A DNA stretch of 64,000 nucleotides from Haberlea rhodopensis (GCA_907163345.1 CAJQUN010000330.1:496001-560000), one strand, 5' to 3'; numbered from the stretch's first letter, positions 20,941-31,573 are shown. The notes: a model not told the origin generated them from the letters alone. Numbers and translations are program-made.

Positions 20941-22173
20941 ACCGTAAACTTTTATTTAAGATTTTGCCCCACTAATTTTGGATTTGAGAGATTTGGAATT
21001 ATAAATAGTGTCCTTTAAGGTTTGAATACATGAGATTTATTACTAAAAGAAATTTAGAATTTAGATTATTTGTTTGTCCGATTCCTAATTTTTTCTTCAT
21101 TAATTTCTACCAAAGTTTGAACCAAGAATATGATTTATTTGCCGACTTTATTGATTTGCAAAAATATTGACGAAGACCCTGAACAATTTGGAGAACCTTC
21201 CGATTCTCATTCAAAACATCAAGTTGAGTCATCCGAAGCCACTACTGCAGGAAGTCGAACGAGTAATCGTCCCAAACGAAGCAATGTATGAGATCATTTT
21301 GATTTCAAGCAGAAACAAAGTACGAACGAATCTGTTGTTATTTGTAAATTATGTAAAACCTCTTAAACTTATAAAACAGTAGTTTCAGCGGAGGTACCCG
21401 AACTTTTAAAAACATTTAGTTAAGAAGCATAATTTTGACGAGCTAACACTACAACCAATATGTGATGTTCTTGAATAATCATGTGTTTAATGACTTGTTA
21501 ATGATGATTATGAGGTGATTACGATATTGTAATTATTTATGGTTGTGAAGTGGGATGGGTATGCGATGGGCATGAACTGGTAATATGTTTTAGGGTGCAT
21601 GTAATTAATTAAATGAAATTAATGAAACTGGCATGGTTCAATTGAGATTTGTTCTAGGTAATCTAGAAAAGTATGTCTAATTGATCATTGTGGTGCATTT
21701 TATGTAGTTAAATGCTTTAAAATCAGGTAATACAAATTTCTACATCATGCCACTCATTTATGTGCTACCCACTCCCCTAACCGACCTTACCTCCCCCATC
21801 ACCCTCACTTCACTCATCGCTCAAAATCTCTCCCCCAACCCTTACTCTCATCGCTTCAAAAAGGGAAGAAAAGAGGCTTGGAGAATCTTGCAATCCTTGA
21901 ATCTTGCTAGGATTAAAGGTTAAAGTGGTAAGGAATTCATCTTGTTAAATGTTTGAGCTTGTAAGGTTGGGTTTTGAGTTTATGAATTTGGAGGAAAATA
22001 ACTTGTTTTGAGTTTTGTTGAATTAATTGTTGGGTTTGAAGTTTAAATGGTTGTTAATGTATGTTGTGAAGTTTATAGTGTTTTGGTGTTGAAGGAATGT
22101 AGGTGTATGGCAAATTGTGGGTTGGAAGGAATGTAGTGTGTGAAAATGGCGTGTTTCGCACCTACAGACCTCG

Positions 22174-22384
22174 GCGATCGATCGGCGCTTTTTCGCGATC
22201 GATCGCGAGTAAGCAAACCTTGGAGCAGAAAGTTTTCGTGATCGATCGCGAGTTTGCACGATCGATCGTTGAGCTCCGCGATCAATCGGCAAGGGCTTCA
22301 CGACCGATCGCGGAATGAAGAATTTGGTACAAAATGCAGTGATCCCTTGCGATCGATCGCGAGTTTTGGGCGATCGATCGCGGG
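22174..22384. repeat. Cluster of GCGATCGATCGC palindromes in the solo LTR
   Basis: Within about 210 bp the motif CGATCGATCG or a one-base variant occurs roughly nine times, for example near 22174, 22196 and 22340. The intervening sequence is not repeated, so this is not simple tandem duplication. A similar cluster lies at 28854-29013. Confidence 0.8.
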
Positions 22385-22619
22385 GCATAAAATGTTGTAT
22401 TTTTTTATATTTCCTTGGGAATTTTGTGATAGAACCTTATATGGCTTCTAATAATGAATTGTTGCAATTGTGTAGAGCCTTCCCAAGAGGCGGCGCAGCA
22501 CAGAGGATGGTTTCTGAAATATCCCTATTTTTGGTAGAAAATGTACGTAGAGAGACATATATACATCGGCGGTAAAATGTATATTTAATATTGCATGATG
22601 TACTTGTTGATGCATGAGC

Positions 22620-22880
22620 GGATGCTTTGGGTATGTTGTGAGTCGTTGTTATATCGAGTGATGATTATAATGCTTGCTGCTGTCATATCGAAGCGAGAAA
22701 TAGATTACTTGTCGCTCTCATATCGTAGCGATGGAATGTAATACCTGCCGATAATATGTCGAAGCGAGGGTAATGCCGCTGTCATATTGAAGCGAGGGGT
22801 ATTACAAATGCCGCTGATATGTCGAAGCGATGGGTATTATAAATCGCTGTTATGTCGAAGCGATGGGTATTAAAATGCCA
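22620..22880. repeat. Degenerate CGCT...TCGAAGCGA repeats in the solo LTR
   Basis: A unit like CCGCTGATATGTCGAAGCGA recurs about six times with irregular length (22675-22870). The AGCG/CGCT spacing resembles the hairpin arrays of the non-coding element at 7700-9030. Some units can form a six-pair stem (AGCGAT with ATCGCT). Confidence 0.65.
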
Positions 22881-23199
22881 CGTTATAACGTACAATGGTA
22901 TGGAATTATGTCATTACATTTTTAAACTGTATTACAATCTGATGATTATAGATATGAGATGTGGAACAGGGACAACCAGGGAGAGCATATTAAATGCATT
23001 GTATACATGAAGTATTTTCGTATTAACGGTTTATGCATTTTATCTTATGATCATATTGTTGTGAATATGAATTGTTATATCCTCACGTGTTGTGGGTTGT
23101 TCATGTATGAGCTTTTGGCAAGGAGAGCTAAGGCAAGGGTTGACGTGGTGAGCTGTGTGAGGATTAGTTATCGGTCTAGAATAAAGCTGCTTACCGGGC

Positions 23200-23400
23200 C
23201 GGGTCAAACCGGACCCGGCCCGGATTCGGACCGTTAAGTCCGGTCCGAAACCGGAACCGGACTTAACGGTTCCGGTTCGCCCCGGAACCGGTTAGAAACC
23301 GGTCCAGGGCGGTCCCGAAGAAGCAAACCGGTAGGACCGCCGGTTCCGGTCCTACCGGTCCGGTTCCGGTTCCGAAACCGGAACCGGTAGATTTTAAAAA
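23200..23400. repeat. Left subterminal CCGGTTCC / GGAACCGG repeats
   Basis: Many copies of ACCGGAACCGG and its complement follow the left inverted repeat. The mirror-image block lies at 26360-26490 inside the right end. hAT transposases typically bind short subterminal repeats, so these are the likely binding sites; that role is inferred. Confidence 0.75.
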
Positions 23401-23439
23401 AAAATAAATAAAAAATAAAAAATAAAAAAAGAAGAAGGC

Positions 23440-23520
23440 AACGTTAACATTGTTAACGTTACCTTCAACGTTAACAAATGTTAACGTTGGCAACGGCTCT
23501 TAGCCGTTGCCAACGTTAAC
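23440..23520. repeat. Three consecutive perfect hairpins (GTTAAC/AACGTT type)
   Basis: 23440-23460 and 23467-23488 each pair AACGTTAAC with GTTAACGTT across 3-4 base loops. 23480-23498 pairs perfectly with 23502-23520, 19 bp with a CTT loop. The second and third structures overlap and exclude one another. They lie between the subterminal repeats and the transposase promoter. Confidence 0.9.
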
Positions 23521-23565
23521 TTTTTATTTTTATTTTTTTAAAATTTTTTAATAAAAAAAAAAAAC

Positions 23566-23573
23566 TATAAATA
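23566..23573 (+). promoter_or_regulatory. TATA box of hAT transposase
   Basis: TATAAATA ends a long A-rich stretch about 120 bases before the first ATG (23688). Position and sequence fit a core promoter for the transposase gene. Confidence 0.6.
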
Positions 23574-23687
23574 GGGGATGCTGTGTTGTGTATTGTTTCA
23601 TAACAATTCTTGTAACGAAAATTACTTCACTCTCATATTTTTCTCTCAATTGTGTTATTTACAATTTACTTATAGTCTTATATCATA

Positions 23688-25921
23688 ATGGCATCTTCAT
23701 CTAGCAGTGGTGCTGGTCGTAGCCGGGGTCGTAGTCGGGGTCTCGTTCCGGGTCGTCTATCACTGAGTTCATCTTCTGCAATGAATTTACCTGTGCCAAT
23801 TCCTGAGTTAAATGAAAGTTATGATTTTTTTTGCTGACCTCAATGTTGGTGGTTCTTCTATGAATGTCGAACCACAACAATCCCAACAACCTGCCGAACC
23901 TGTTGCTGCCCAAGCCCAAGAAAGACAACATGTGGAGTCATCCGGAGCCACTACAGCAGCGAGTAGACAACCTACTCGTGCCAAAAGAAGTAAGATATGG
24001 GATCATTTGAACTCGGTCAAAAAGAATGTACTAATGAATCTGATGCAATATGTAAATTATGTAAGATCCAGTATTCATATAAAGCCGGTGGTTCCAGTGG
24101 AGGCACCGGAACATTTAAAAAACACTTAGTAAAAAAACATAATTTTGATGAGACAACATTACAACCATTAAGTCGAGAAGCAACACAAGCACAAATTAAT
24201 GTTCTTACTGGCACGAATTTTATTTTAACTGCTGAAATTAATCGTAGGTCACTTGTTAGATATGTGATCAGATGTGAACTACCTTTTATACAAGCTGAAC
24301 GTGCTGGTTTTATTGAATTTGCTTCGTCTATACAACCCATGTTTAAACATATTTCCAGGCACACACTAAAAAGAAATTGTATGGACGTATTTGTTGAATA
24401 TAGAAATACATTGTTTCAACATCTTTCTAGTTTGCCTTGTAGGGTTAGTTTAACAACTGATATTTGGACAAATGTAAATTCTGATTCATATCTTGTTGTC
24501 ACTTGTCATTGGATTGATGATAATTGGTGTATGCAAAAAAGGATTTTGTCTTTAGATGAGTTAGATTGTGCACATACTGGTTATGTAATTGCTAAATATG
24601 TATTCAACACTTGTAGACATTATGGAATTCAGGATAAGGTATTTTCAATCACATTAGACAATGCTGCGAATAACAATGCTGCGATGCGTGATTTAAAGAC
24701 CTATCTTAAACCAATGCTTGATGGTATTTTTTTTCATGTTAGATGTGCATGTCATGTGATTAATTTGGCTGTTAAAGTTGGTTATGAGGACAATCACTCA
24801 GCATGTATTGACAAAATGAAATACTGCGCTAAATGGTTACGCACGAGCCGTGTTAAGCGTGATTGGAAACAATTATGTTTATCTAATGGTTTAAAGCATC
24901 TTCTTTTTCCATCACCAATAGAAACTAGGTGGAATTCGTTGTACAATTTGTTGAATGCTATGTTACCTTACAAAGATATTTTAACTCCATTTTATAATTC
25001 ATATCAAATGCCTGATAGCGATGAAAGTATTTATTTGACTAATGAGGATTGGGAATTTGTTGAAAATTGTGTATCATTGTTAGGTACTTTCAAAGAAGCG
25101 ACGGAACGTTTCTCTGGTGTTACTTATCCAACTTCCGTTTATTTCCTTCCTTTAGTATTTAACATGTTTGATAAATTTATAGAATTTAGAGATGACTATG
25201 ACTTGCATGCTTTTGTTAGTGCAATGGAAACTAAATTTACAAAGTATTGGGAACAAATCCCACCCGTGCACTGCATCACAACATTGCTAGATCCTAGTCA
25301 ATGTTTAACTTCATTTGAGATATTTTTTGAATATTATGTAAATTTTTGGGGAAGGTTGTTTACGATCAAAAGACGTCTACAATGCAATCTCTCCAAAATA
25401 TGTTTCAATTGTATTATAATCAACAGGCAAGTGAATCATCGCAACAAAGGCCTGTTGAAGAACAACCCCAAGCTCAATCTAAAGGTGGGGGCATCAATTT
25501 GCTTAGAATGTTGGGCAGGAAAAAACTTAAGGGAAAAGGACCTTCTACTAGCACGTCAACTGAGTTGCAAATTTATCTGAATTATCAATTTCTAACCGAA
25601 GACAACTTCGACGTCTTACAATGGTGGAAGTCCAATGCAGCACAATTCCCTATCTTAGCCAAAATGGCTAGAGACGTGTATGCTGTACAAGCTTCAAGCG
25701 TCGCTTCTGAATCGGCATTCTCAACATGCGGCCGTATTATTGGAGACTACAGAAGTAGTCTATCAGCTGATTCGTTATGCATGCTCACGTTACTTAAAGA
25801 TTGGTTTGAAGCAGAATGCAAAAATAGAAGAGATGGGACGGTTGACGAATTCGTAAATCATTATGACGAGCAAGAAGAAGAGAACGCCAAAACAATACTT
25901 ATCAATTATGAAGACTGCTAA
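23688..25921 (+). pseudogene. hAT transposase (BED finger, catalytic core, dimerisation domain), frameshifted
   Basis: The first ATG (23688) opens a Ser/Arg-rich start, MASSSSSGAGRSRGRS. The frame breaks at an eight-T run near 23830, again near 24010 within the BED finger (WDH...CKLC...HLVKKH), and again near 25340. Catalytic-core motifs are present: LTTDIWTN, ITLDNAANN and RCACHVINLAV. The C-terminal hAT dimerisation region follows as LQWWKSNAAQFPILAKMARD and SSVASESAFSTCGR, whose Glu would complete the D-D-E triad. Total length, about 740 codons, is usual for the family. Two of the three breaks lie in or near homopolymers, so sequencing error cannot be excluded. The enzyme would cut and paste the element using its inverted repeats. 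Confidence 0.9.
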
Positions 25922-26156
25922 GTACTAAATTGTAATATTTTTTTATTTAGATTTTCAATTGTCATGTCTTTACAATTATTTGTATGCTGATGCGAAAATT
26001 CCCTTACCGCAAGCGCACGGTAGTCAGATGGATGCTAGAAGTATTTAAACACATAGACATGTTTAAATAACCCATAAAAATTGTTAAATTTCTAAACCCT
26101 TTAAAAGTCCGTGTGCATCAGATACGGAAAGTCTCCAAAATTACCAAAATTCCATT

Positions 26157-26326
26157 GGCGTAATTACGCCTCCGAAGTGGCGTAATTACGCCTGTCGATG
26201 TGTCACAAAATTGGCTTCCCGCGTGGTAGGCGTAATTACGCCGCCAAAGTGGCGTAGTTACGCCACTTAAATTCGCAAAAGCCGTAGCTTAGGCGTAGCT
26301 ACGCCTGAATGGGGCGTCTTTACGCC
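26157..26326. repeat. Six 14-bp GGCGTANNTACGCC palindromes
   Basis: Copies start at 26157, 26179, 26229, 26251, 26292 and 26313. Three are GGCGTAATTACGCC, one is GGCGTAGCTACGCC, and two have a single central or arm mismatch. Start-to-start spacings are 22, 50, 22, 41 and 21 bases. The array lies between the transposase stop and the right subterminal repeats. Confidence 0.92.
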
Positions 26327-27354
26327 TCATTCAAAAAAAAAAAAAGAAAATCCGATAAGGATCCGAACCAAATCGGAACCGGTTGGAACCGGAACCGGTT
26401 CGATCCGGTTCCTTAACGGACCGGACCGGTTCCGCCCATAACGGGTCCGGAACCGGCCGGTTCCGGACCGGACCGGACCGGTTCCAACCGGTAAGCAGCC
26501 CTAGTCTAGAAGATCAAGAATTATTTTGTATAGTCTTTACGAATGCGTGGTGTAAATCTATTTGTGATTACATTCATTCTTGTTGGGAATGTAATTATTT
26601 TGGTATTGGAATTTTATTTTGTACGATAGCCCTCAAAGCTCAATACCTCAACATAAACATTTTTACTCTGATAAATGAATAGCTCTTTTATGCTCTTAAA
26701 ATCATATCTAAAGTAGTGAGGCCTTACACAATAGGTGGAGAAGTAACACAATTACAAATAAATCCTCAAATTGGCACCAATTGTGTCTTAACAACTCGAG
26801 TAAACCGTAGGGCATTAGTTCAATATGTCATTAGATGTGAACTTCCTCTTATTCAATGTGAACATGACTGTCTTATTGAATTTTGTTCTGCTACACAACA
26901 TGCTTTTAAACATATTTTGAGACATATTTTGTGAAAAAATTTGTATGTATATGTTTGTAGAATATCGTTCAACTTTAGTTGAACATCTTTTTACTCTTTC
27001 TTGTAAAGTTAGTTTGAAAAATGATATTTTGACAAATACCAAATTGCTTTAATTTTTTGTTGTTACTTGTCATTGGATTGATAAAACATTATACTAAGTA
27101 GTTACGTCAATCACGCATTAAGCGTGATTGGTAACATACTTATGCAACTAATGGTATTAGGTATATTACTTTTCCACCATCCGTAGAAACTCGTTAGAGT
27201 TCCTTATATCATATGTTAAATTTGATGTTATAAGATATCTTGACCTCATTTTATAATTTTTATCAAATGTCTGATAGCGATGAAAATGTACTCTCAATTG
27301 ATAATGATTGGTATTTTGTTAGTAATTGTGTTATAGCTTTGTCTACTTTTAAAT

Positions 27355-27620
27355 ATCATCGCAGCACTGAAGGGGAGGGGAGTCGGTAAGGTTGTTCGGG
27401 GAGATGGAGACGTACGGGAGACATGTCGTGAAGGTTACCAGTTCGTCGGAGCAAGAGGATGCATGTGGTGGCGATGGTGTTGCAGAGGCGGCAAACTGCA
27501 GGAGGAGGATGACGGCGGCGTGAATTATAAGAGGATGGTTCATGGCAGGGAAGCAGGTGACGGTTATTGGTTATGGGATTAGAAAGCGGCGGGAAATATA
27601 CATATAAATACACGTTGATT
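27355..27620 (-). pseudogene. Lipid-transfer-protein-like gene, 5' exon only
   Basis: On the minus strand an ATG at 27543 opens MNHPLIIHAAVILLLQFAAS, a plausible signal peptide. Then come SSCSDELVTFTTCLPYVS and LQCCDDI, which fit the first Cys, second Cys and the CC pair of the eight-cysteine fold of plant non-specific lipid-transfer/LTPG-like proteins. In the family these bind lipids outside the cell or at the membrane. A TATA-like TTTATATGT lies about 60 bases upstream of the ATG near 27600. The frame ends at 27355, where hAT transposase sequence begins, so the second half of the domain and any anchor signal are missing. Confidence 0.7.
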
Positions 27621-27659
27621 GTATTTAAGTTTATGAGAATTGGTAATCAATTCTCTTTT

Positions 27660-28190
27660 AAACATTTTTTTAAAAAAGAAAATTGATTTTCATGGTTAAA
27701 CCTTTTTTTTTCTTCTTATTTTTTTTATTTTTTATTTTTTTGGTAGGGGGAAGGGCTAAAGTTTTTTCCGCATACCGTAGACTCGAACACGAGTTTTCTC
27801 CAAAGAAAATGGGCTTTTACCAAATCGGCAAAGCAGAAAGCTCAAATACAATGGTGTTTTATTAAACCATTTTTATGCACATAATAAGGCTTTGTTTCAG
27901 ACCCCGGATCGGCCAAGGCATCGGCAAACACGTTCCCTTTTCGATAGGGACGAGTAAATTGCATAGGCCAGGGGAATCCATAATAATAGCAGGAATCAGG
28001 CATAAATCTTAATGAGTCCATTCACATTTTTAATTTGTTGATAGGAGGAAGGGCTAAAGTTTTTTTTCGCATACCGTGAACTCGAACACGAGTTTTCTCC
28101 AAATGGATGAGCTTTTACCAAACCGGATCAGCCAAGGCATCGGCAAGCACATTCCCCTATCGATAGGTACGATAGTATGTATGGCACATG
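27660..28190 (-). pseudogene. Two RNase H-like fragments (RVT_3 / LINE-type), tandem
   Basis: On the minus strand, near 27900-27970, the frame reads FTRPYRKGNVFADALADPG, the C-terminal motif of RNase H domains found in plant non-LTR retrotransposons. A second copy near 28125-28170 reads GNVLADALADP after an in-frame stop. The sequence on the lower-coordinate side of each (GGGCTAAAGTTTTTT, CTCGAACACGAGTTTTCTCC) is also repeated at 27750 and 28050, so the whole block of about 280 bp is duplicated. No other LINE domain is visible. Confidence 0.5.
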
Positions 28191-28199
28191 ATAATAGGT

Positions 28200-30420
28200 A
28201 TTAATTGCGGTGTTGAAACACCCGAGGATGTTAAATCGGGTATTTGGGATCGTTGGATCCAAAGGTTGAGATTGTATTCTCATCGTGGTGAAAAACCTTG
28301 AATTGGGTTTTTGGTGGTATCTGGGGTCCGGGGTACTTTGTATTGGGGCTGGTATTGGAAATTGAGATTGGAAAGATAATTATTGAAAACAGATGATTTT
28401 TCATGAGTCATGATGTCTTTCTGGAGGAATTGGTATTTTGGAACTTTGGTGCTATTTAAAATCAAATGGACTCGGTGTTCCATCATTGCACGGAATCTCC
28501 TCTCTCTCCTCTCTCTCTCACCACGCCCAAAAACCCATTTCCCTCCCCATTTTCTTCCTTTGGAGAAAATGGCTGGAAGCTTGGCTCGGGAGCCGGATTT
28601 CTCGAAGAAAAGTTGGTAATCTTCTTCCCCTCGTCTTTACCTTCGTTTTGATTATGGTATTGTAGATTTTGGTTAGGTGTTGAGTTGGATTTGGAATTTG
28701 GGGATTTTTGGTTAAAAATTCGAAGTTATGTCTTTGATGTTTTTATTGGTTTTAATTGGAGTATTTGAGGTGTTGAAGGTGTGGGGGTGTTGGTTTTGAG
28801 TTTGGGTGTGAAAAACACCATTGAAGCTCGAGTTGTTTCGGAAAATCGCAGGTCGCGATCGATCGCGGCTTGGCGCCGATCGAATTCTGAAATTTGGTGA
28901 AGATGCACAGTGCTGGCGATCGATCGCTAAGTCTGGGCGATCGATCGCGAGGGGTTTGGCGATCGATCGCGAGAGGGTTCTGTTTGGCCACTGGTTTGCG
29001 CGATCGATCGCGGCTCGAAAAAGTGGGTTTTTTTGAAATTTTGGAAAAATATCGGGATTTTGGAATCGATGTTTAATTAGCCGATTTTCGGGGCAATGTC
29101 TGCATTCCATTGGGAATGTTATACTTTTAAAATGGAATGATTGGAGCCTAATTATAATAAAATTGGGATACTCAATTGAGTATTTGGTTAACCTTTGTAC
29201 ACATGAAATGGAATATTTTGGGTATTATGCATGCTTAGCCCTTAGTCTTTTAAAATGGTCAATCGTCATGGATTGACGATAGGTTTGGAGGTTGTGAACG
29301 TGCTTGGGCACGTGGTTGCATGCTTGTGTTTAATTGTGAATTATTTATGTGTTAGCACATAATTCATCGGGTCGCGGGACTCAGTCAAGGTTTGGTTCGA
29401 ACTACGGAATCATAAGGTACGTATAACGTACGAGCATAGTCTTTCATGTTATTGCAACTGTGAAATGCATGGTTATTTGTATTTGTAATAAATGGATATA
29501 TATTGGGAATTATATGGTGCCGCTTTTGAGCAAGCAATGATTGATTGATGTCATTGTTGAGCGAACATAGGTGATGGTGTTGATACTTTGGTTATAGCGA
29601 ACCAATTCTTCTAAACTGATTCAGTAGGTCTATTATTGTTGATTAGAACTTAATAACTGGTTTGGTTATTAATGGTCAAAGTTAGTAATTCATTTTCGGT
29701 TATTGGGGATTTCATTTCAGCTGTTACCATTATGAAAATATTTGCTAGGATTTATTGCTAAATTCGAGTGATTATCATTTATACTACCTAAGCTTTTTAC
29801 TTGGAATAGTTACCATTGACTTGATTAAATTCAACCTAAATGAGAATATGCCGTAAATTATATGTTTAATGAATGACAAGGAGTCCTCAGTACACTTTCT
29901 CTCTTGAATCTTATTTTTTGATTAAATAATATCATAAGAATCTACCGACCTTAAAATAATAATAAAGCTTGGTTACTAGGAATTAGAAATTGGTTCTAAT
30001 CCATATTACAATGATGTAGAATTAATGATTGCCAAATTTATATGTTTCATCTTGAGTAAGAGTGAATTAAGAATTAATTACTGAATTATATGTAATTTAT
30101 TGGACGTGTAGATGGAACCCTTGCACCGTATAATCTCAATTCATCAATTGAACAACGAAGATAAGGTATGCTGTGATTGGTAACATACGACAGGTATCTG
30201 TATTATTTGATTTATGAATTGTTGAACTTACGTGAATTACGTGAAACTACTTGGCTATGTGAAACTACTTAGCTATGTGAAATTATTTGGCTATGTGAGT
30301 TAAATTGAATTATGAGCATTCATAGCATTCATAACTGGCATATCGATGTATGAAAATAAATGTTTTGTTAACACACATCATTTTGATAAATATACATCGA
30401 TATATGACTGAGTTGACTTA
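28200..30420 (+). repeat. Decayed chromovirus-type LTR remnant
   Basis: 28240-28310 aligns with the start region of the non-coding element's LTR (GGGATCGTTGGATCCA, GGTTGAGATTGTATTC). 29348-29437 matches its conserved TACGT block. 30161-30410 matches 58028-58230 in the chromovirus LTR (GGTATCTGTAT, TTTGTTAACACACATCATTT). The order of blocks is collinear, so this is most simply one old LTR of the same broad group. Clear termini and a partner LTR were not found. A cluster of GATCGATC palindromes lies at 28854-29013. Confidence 0.6.
28854..29013. repeat. Second cluster of CGATCGATCGCG palindromes
   Basis: Five full CGATCGATCG motifs and one partial occur within 160 bp (near 28855, 28918, 28937, 28960 and 29001), separated by unrelated sequence. 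The arrangement copies that of 22174-22384 in a different LTR. Confidence 0.8.
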
Positions 30421-30954
30421 CTCTGAGTGTCGGGGACGACGGGCACGACGATGACAGACAGTTTAGGTAGCAACTGTAGTCACGCTCGTTGCTATCGGAC
30501 CTAGACACGAGGGATGACGAGCACAGCACATGATGATTCTCCTTGCGCATGTGTGTTGTTACCCTCTGCTCGAGCTTGATATTGTGTGACACCCCTTACG
30601 CATATAACACATATAACACATACACATGAGGCATATAGCATAATAGTATGCTCTTGGGTTCATCCCGAGATGATAGAAACTGAAGGATCTCATGCTCATA
30701 TGATGCTACTGGTTGGTAAATATTAGGATAAAACGATGATGAATAGTATATAGAGGTATATTTTGTTCTTTAAACATTTCCTAAGGGGTAAGAATCTAAT
30801 TTTATTAAAGGTTGGTCGGACCGCGTGGACCGCTTGGACCACATGGGGTTATTGTTGTCATTTCAATCAAGAATGAACCTAGATAAACTAATATTTTTTT
30901 AGTTAGACTAGGATAGATTAAGTTTCAGGAAAGAGCACCGGCCAGTAATTCTCC
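30421..30954. other. Intergenic, no gene seen
   Basis: The stretch has short direct repeats such as CATATAACACATATAACACA near 30600 and TGGACCGCTTGGACC near 30820. No coding or mobile-element signature is recognisable. Confidence 0.4.
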
Positions 30955-31165
30955 CTTTGAAAACTACTTATTATCAAACTAATGGACAATTGATGCCTTT
31001 TGAAAACAAAAGGGAGGTAATTTGCTTATTTTCAAAATCACAAGGGGATAATTTGTCTATTTTCAAACAATATGGGGTAATTTGTCCATTTTTAAAACCA
31101 CATATGGTAATCAACCTATTTTCGAAACCACAAAAAGGTGATTTCAAAACCACATTGGGTTATGT
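30955..31165 (+). repeat. Imperfect ~35-40-bp tandem repeat
   Basis: Five to six degenerate units share GGGGTAATTTGTCCATTTTCAA-like sequence, best seen between 31010 and 31130. The open frame across it is a consequence of the repeat. Confidence 0.6.
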
Positions 31166-31573
31166 GTAGCTCAGCAATCAAGTTTAAAGATGAAATAATA
31201 CGTTTTTCAACACCAGATTCAAACTTTTATCGATCAATAATTAATGGTATGTATAATGTCCGGATAATTTGAAAAATGATAATGATCAAATATTTTTTGA
31301 TTTGTGATCTTATTTAAAGATTTATTTTGCAAAATAACCTTCAAATATATATAGTTTAGAAATTAAAAATATTATATTTTAAAATCGTAATCAAATAAAT
31401 ATTATATAGTATAATACCACCATCTATTTCCCAAGTCAAAATGATAGATTAAAGCAAAAGGTTGGTCAAATTCTCAACAAAACAAAGAAAGGGGTGGTCA
31501 TTTCTACGCTACCCTACTTCTTTCCCTTGCTCGATCACAACACGAAGTAACTTGCCCTCCGTCTTTGTCTCCC
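31166..31573 (+). other. Upstream region of the NLR gene
   Basis: AT-rich sequence leads to the NLR start codon. The promoter and 5' untranslated region should lie here. I see no single convincing TATA box among many AT runs. Confidence 0.4.

Larger units (their letters stand above)
23182..26503 (+). mobile_element. hAT-superfamily DNA transposon, 3.3 kb, complete ends
   Basis: Terminal inverted repeats TAAAGCTGCTTACCGG (23182-23197) and CCGGTAAGCAGCCCTA (26488-26503) match at 14 of 16 positions. An exact 8-bp target duplication gtctagaa flanks them (23174-23181, 26504-26511), as expected for hAT. Inside are GC-rich subterminal CCGGTTCCGG-type repeats on both sides, a promoter, one transposase gene and palindrome arrays. 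The gene has several frameshifts, so the copy is probably inactive alone, but both ends look usable by a transposase supplied in trans. Confidence 0.95.
21461..26728. mobile_element. Solo LTR (~1.9 kb) inserted in the hAT remnant, itself hosting a hAT
   Basis: The sequence starts TGTGATGTTC and ends GAGGCCTTACA, close to the LTR ends of the non-coding element (TGTGATGACC...GTCCTTACA). An exact 5-bp duplication caata flanks it (21456-21460, 26729-26733), and the hAT remnant resumes on both sides. Without the nested hAT it measures about 1,938 bp and has no coding sequence. It carries a cluster of CGATCGATCG palindromes and an AGCGA/CGCT repeat tract, features shared with other LTRs in this window. 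No internal region or partner LTR is present, hence solo LTR. Confidence 0.85.
20231..27354 (+). mobile_element. Decayed hAT transposon remnant hosting later insertions
   Basis: Fragments of a hAT transposase gene lie on both sides of a solo LTR. On the left (about 21167-21460) a degraded BED zinc-finger region includes ICKLCK. On the right (26734-27354) VNRRALVQYVIRCELPLIQC parallels the better-preserved hAT at 24238-24300. The right part then jumps from the CHWID region to the region matching 24830-24960. Compared with the intact relative it has therefore lost the central stretch holding the catalytic DNAANN and CACHVINL motifs. Many stops are present and no terminal inverted repeats were found. 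The left edge meets the copia LTR and the right edge runs straight into a lipid-transfer-protein-like exon. Confidence 0.75.

Noticed and set aside
23480..23520. microRNA precursor
   Set aside because: The stem has only 19 pairs and a 3-base loop, too short for a plant miRNA precursor. It lies in a transposon end.
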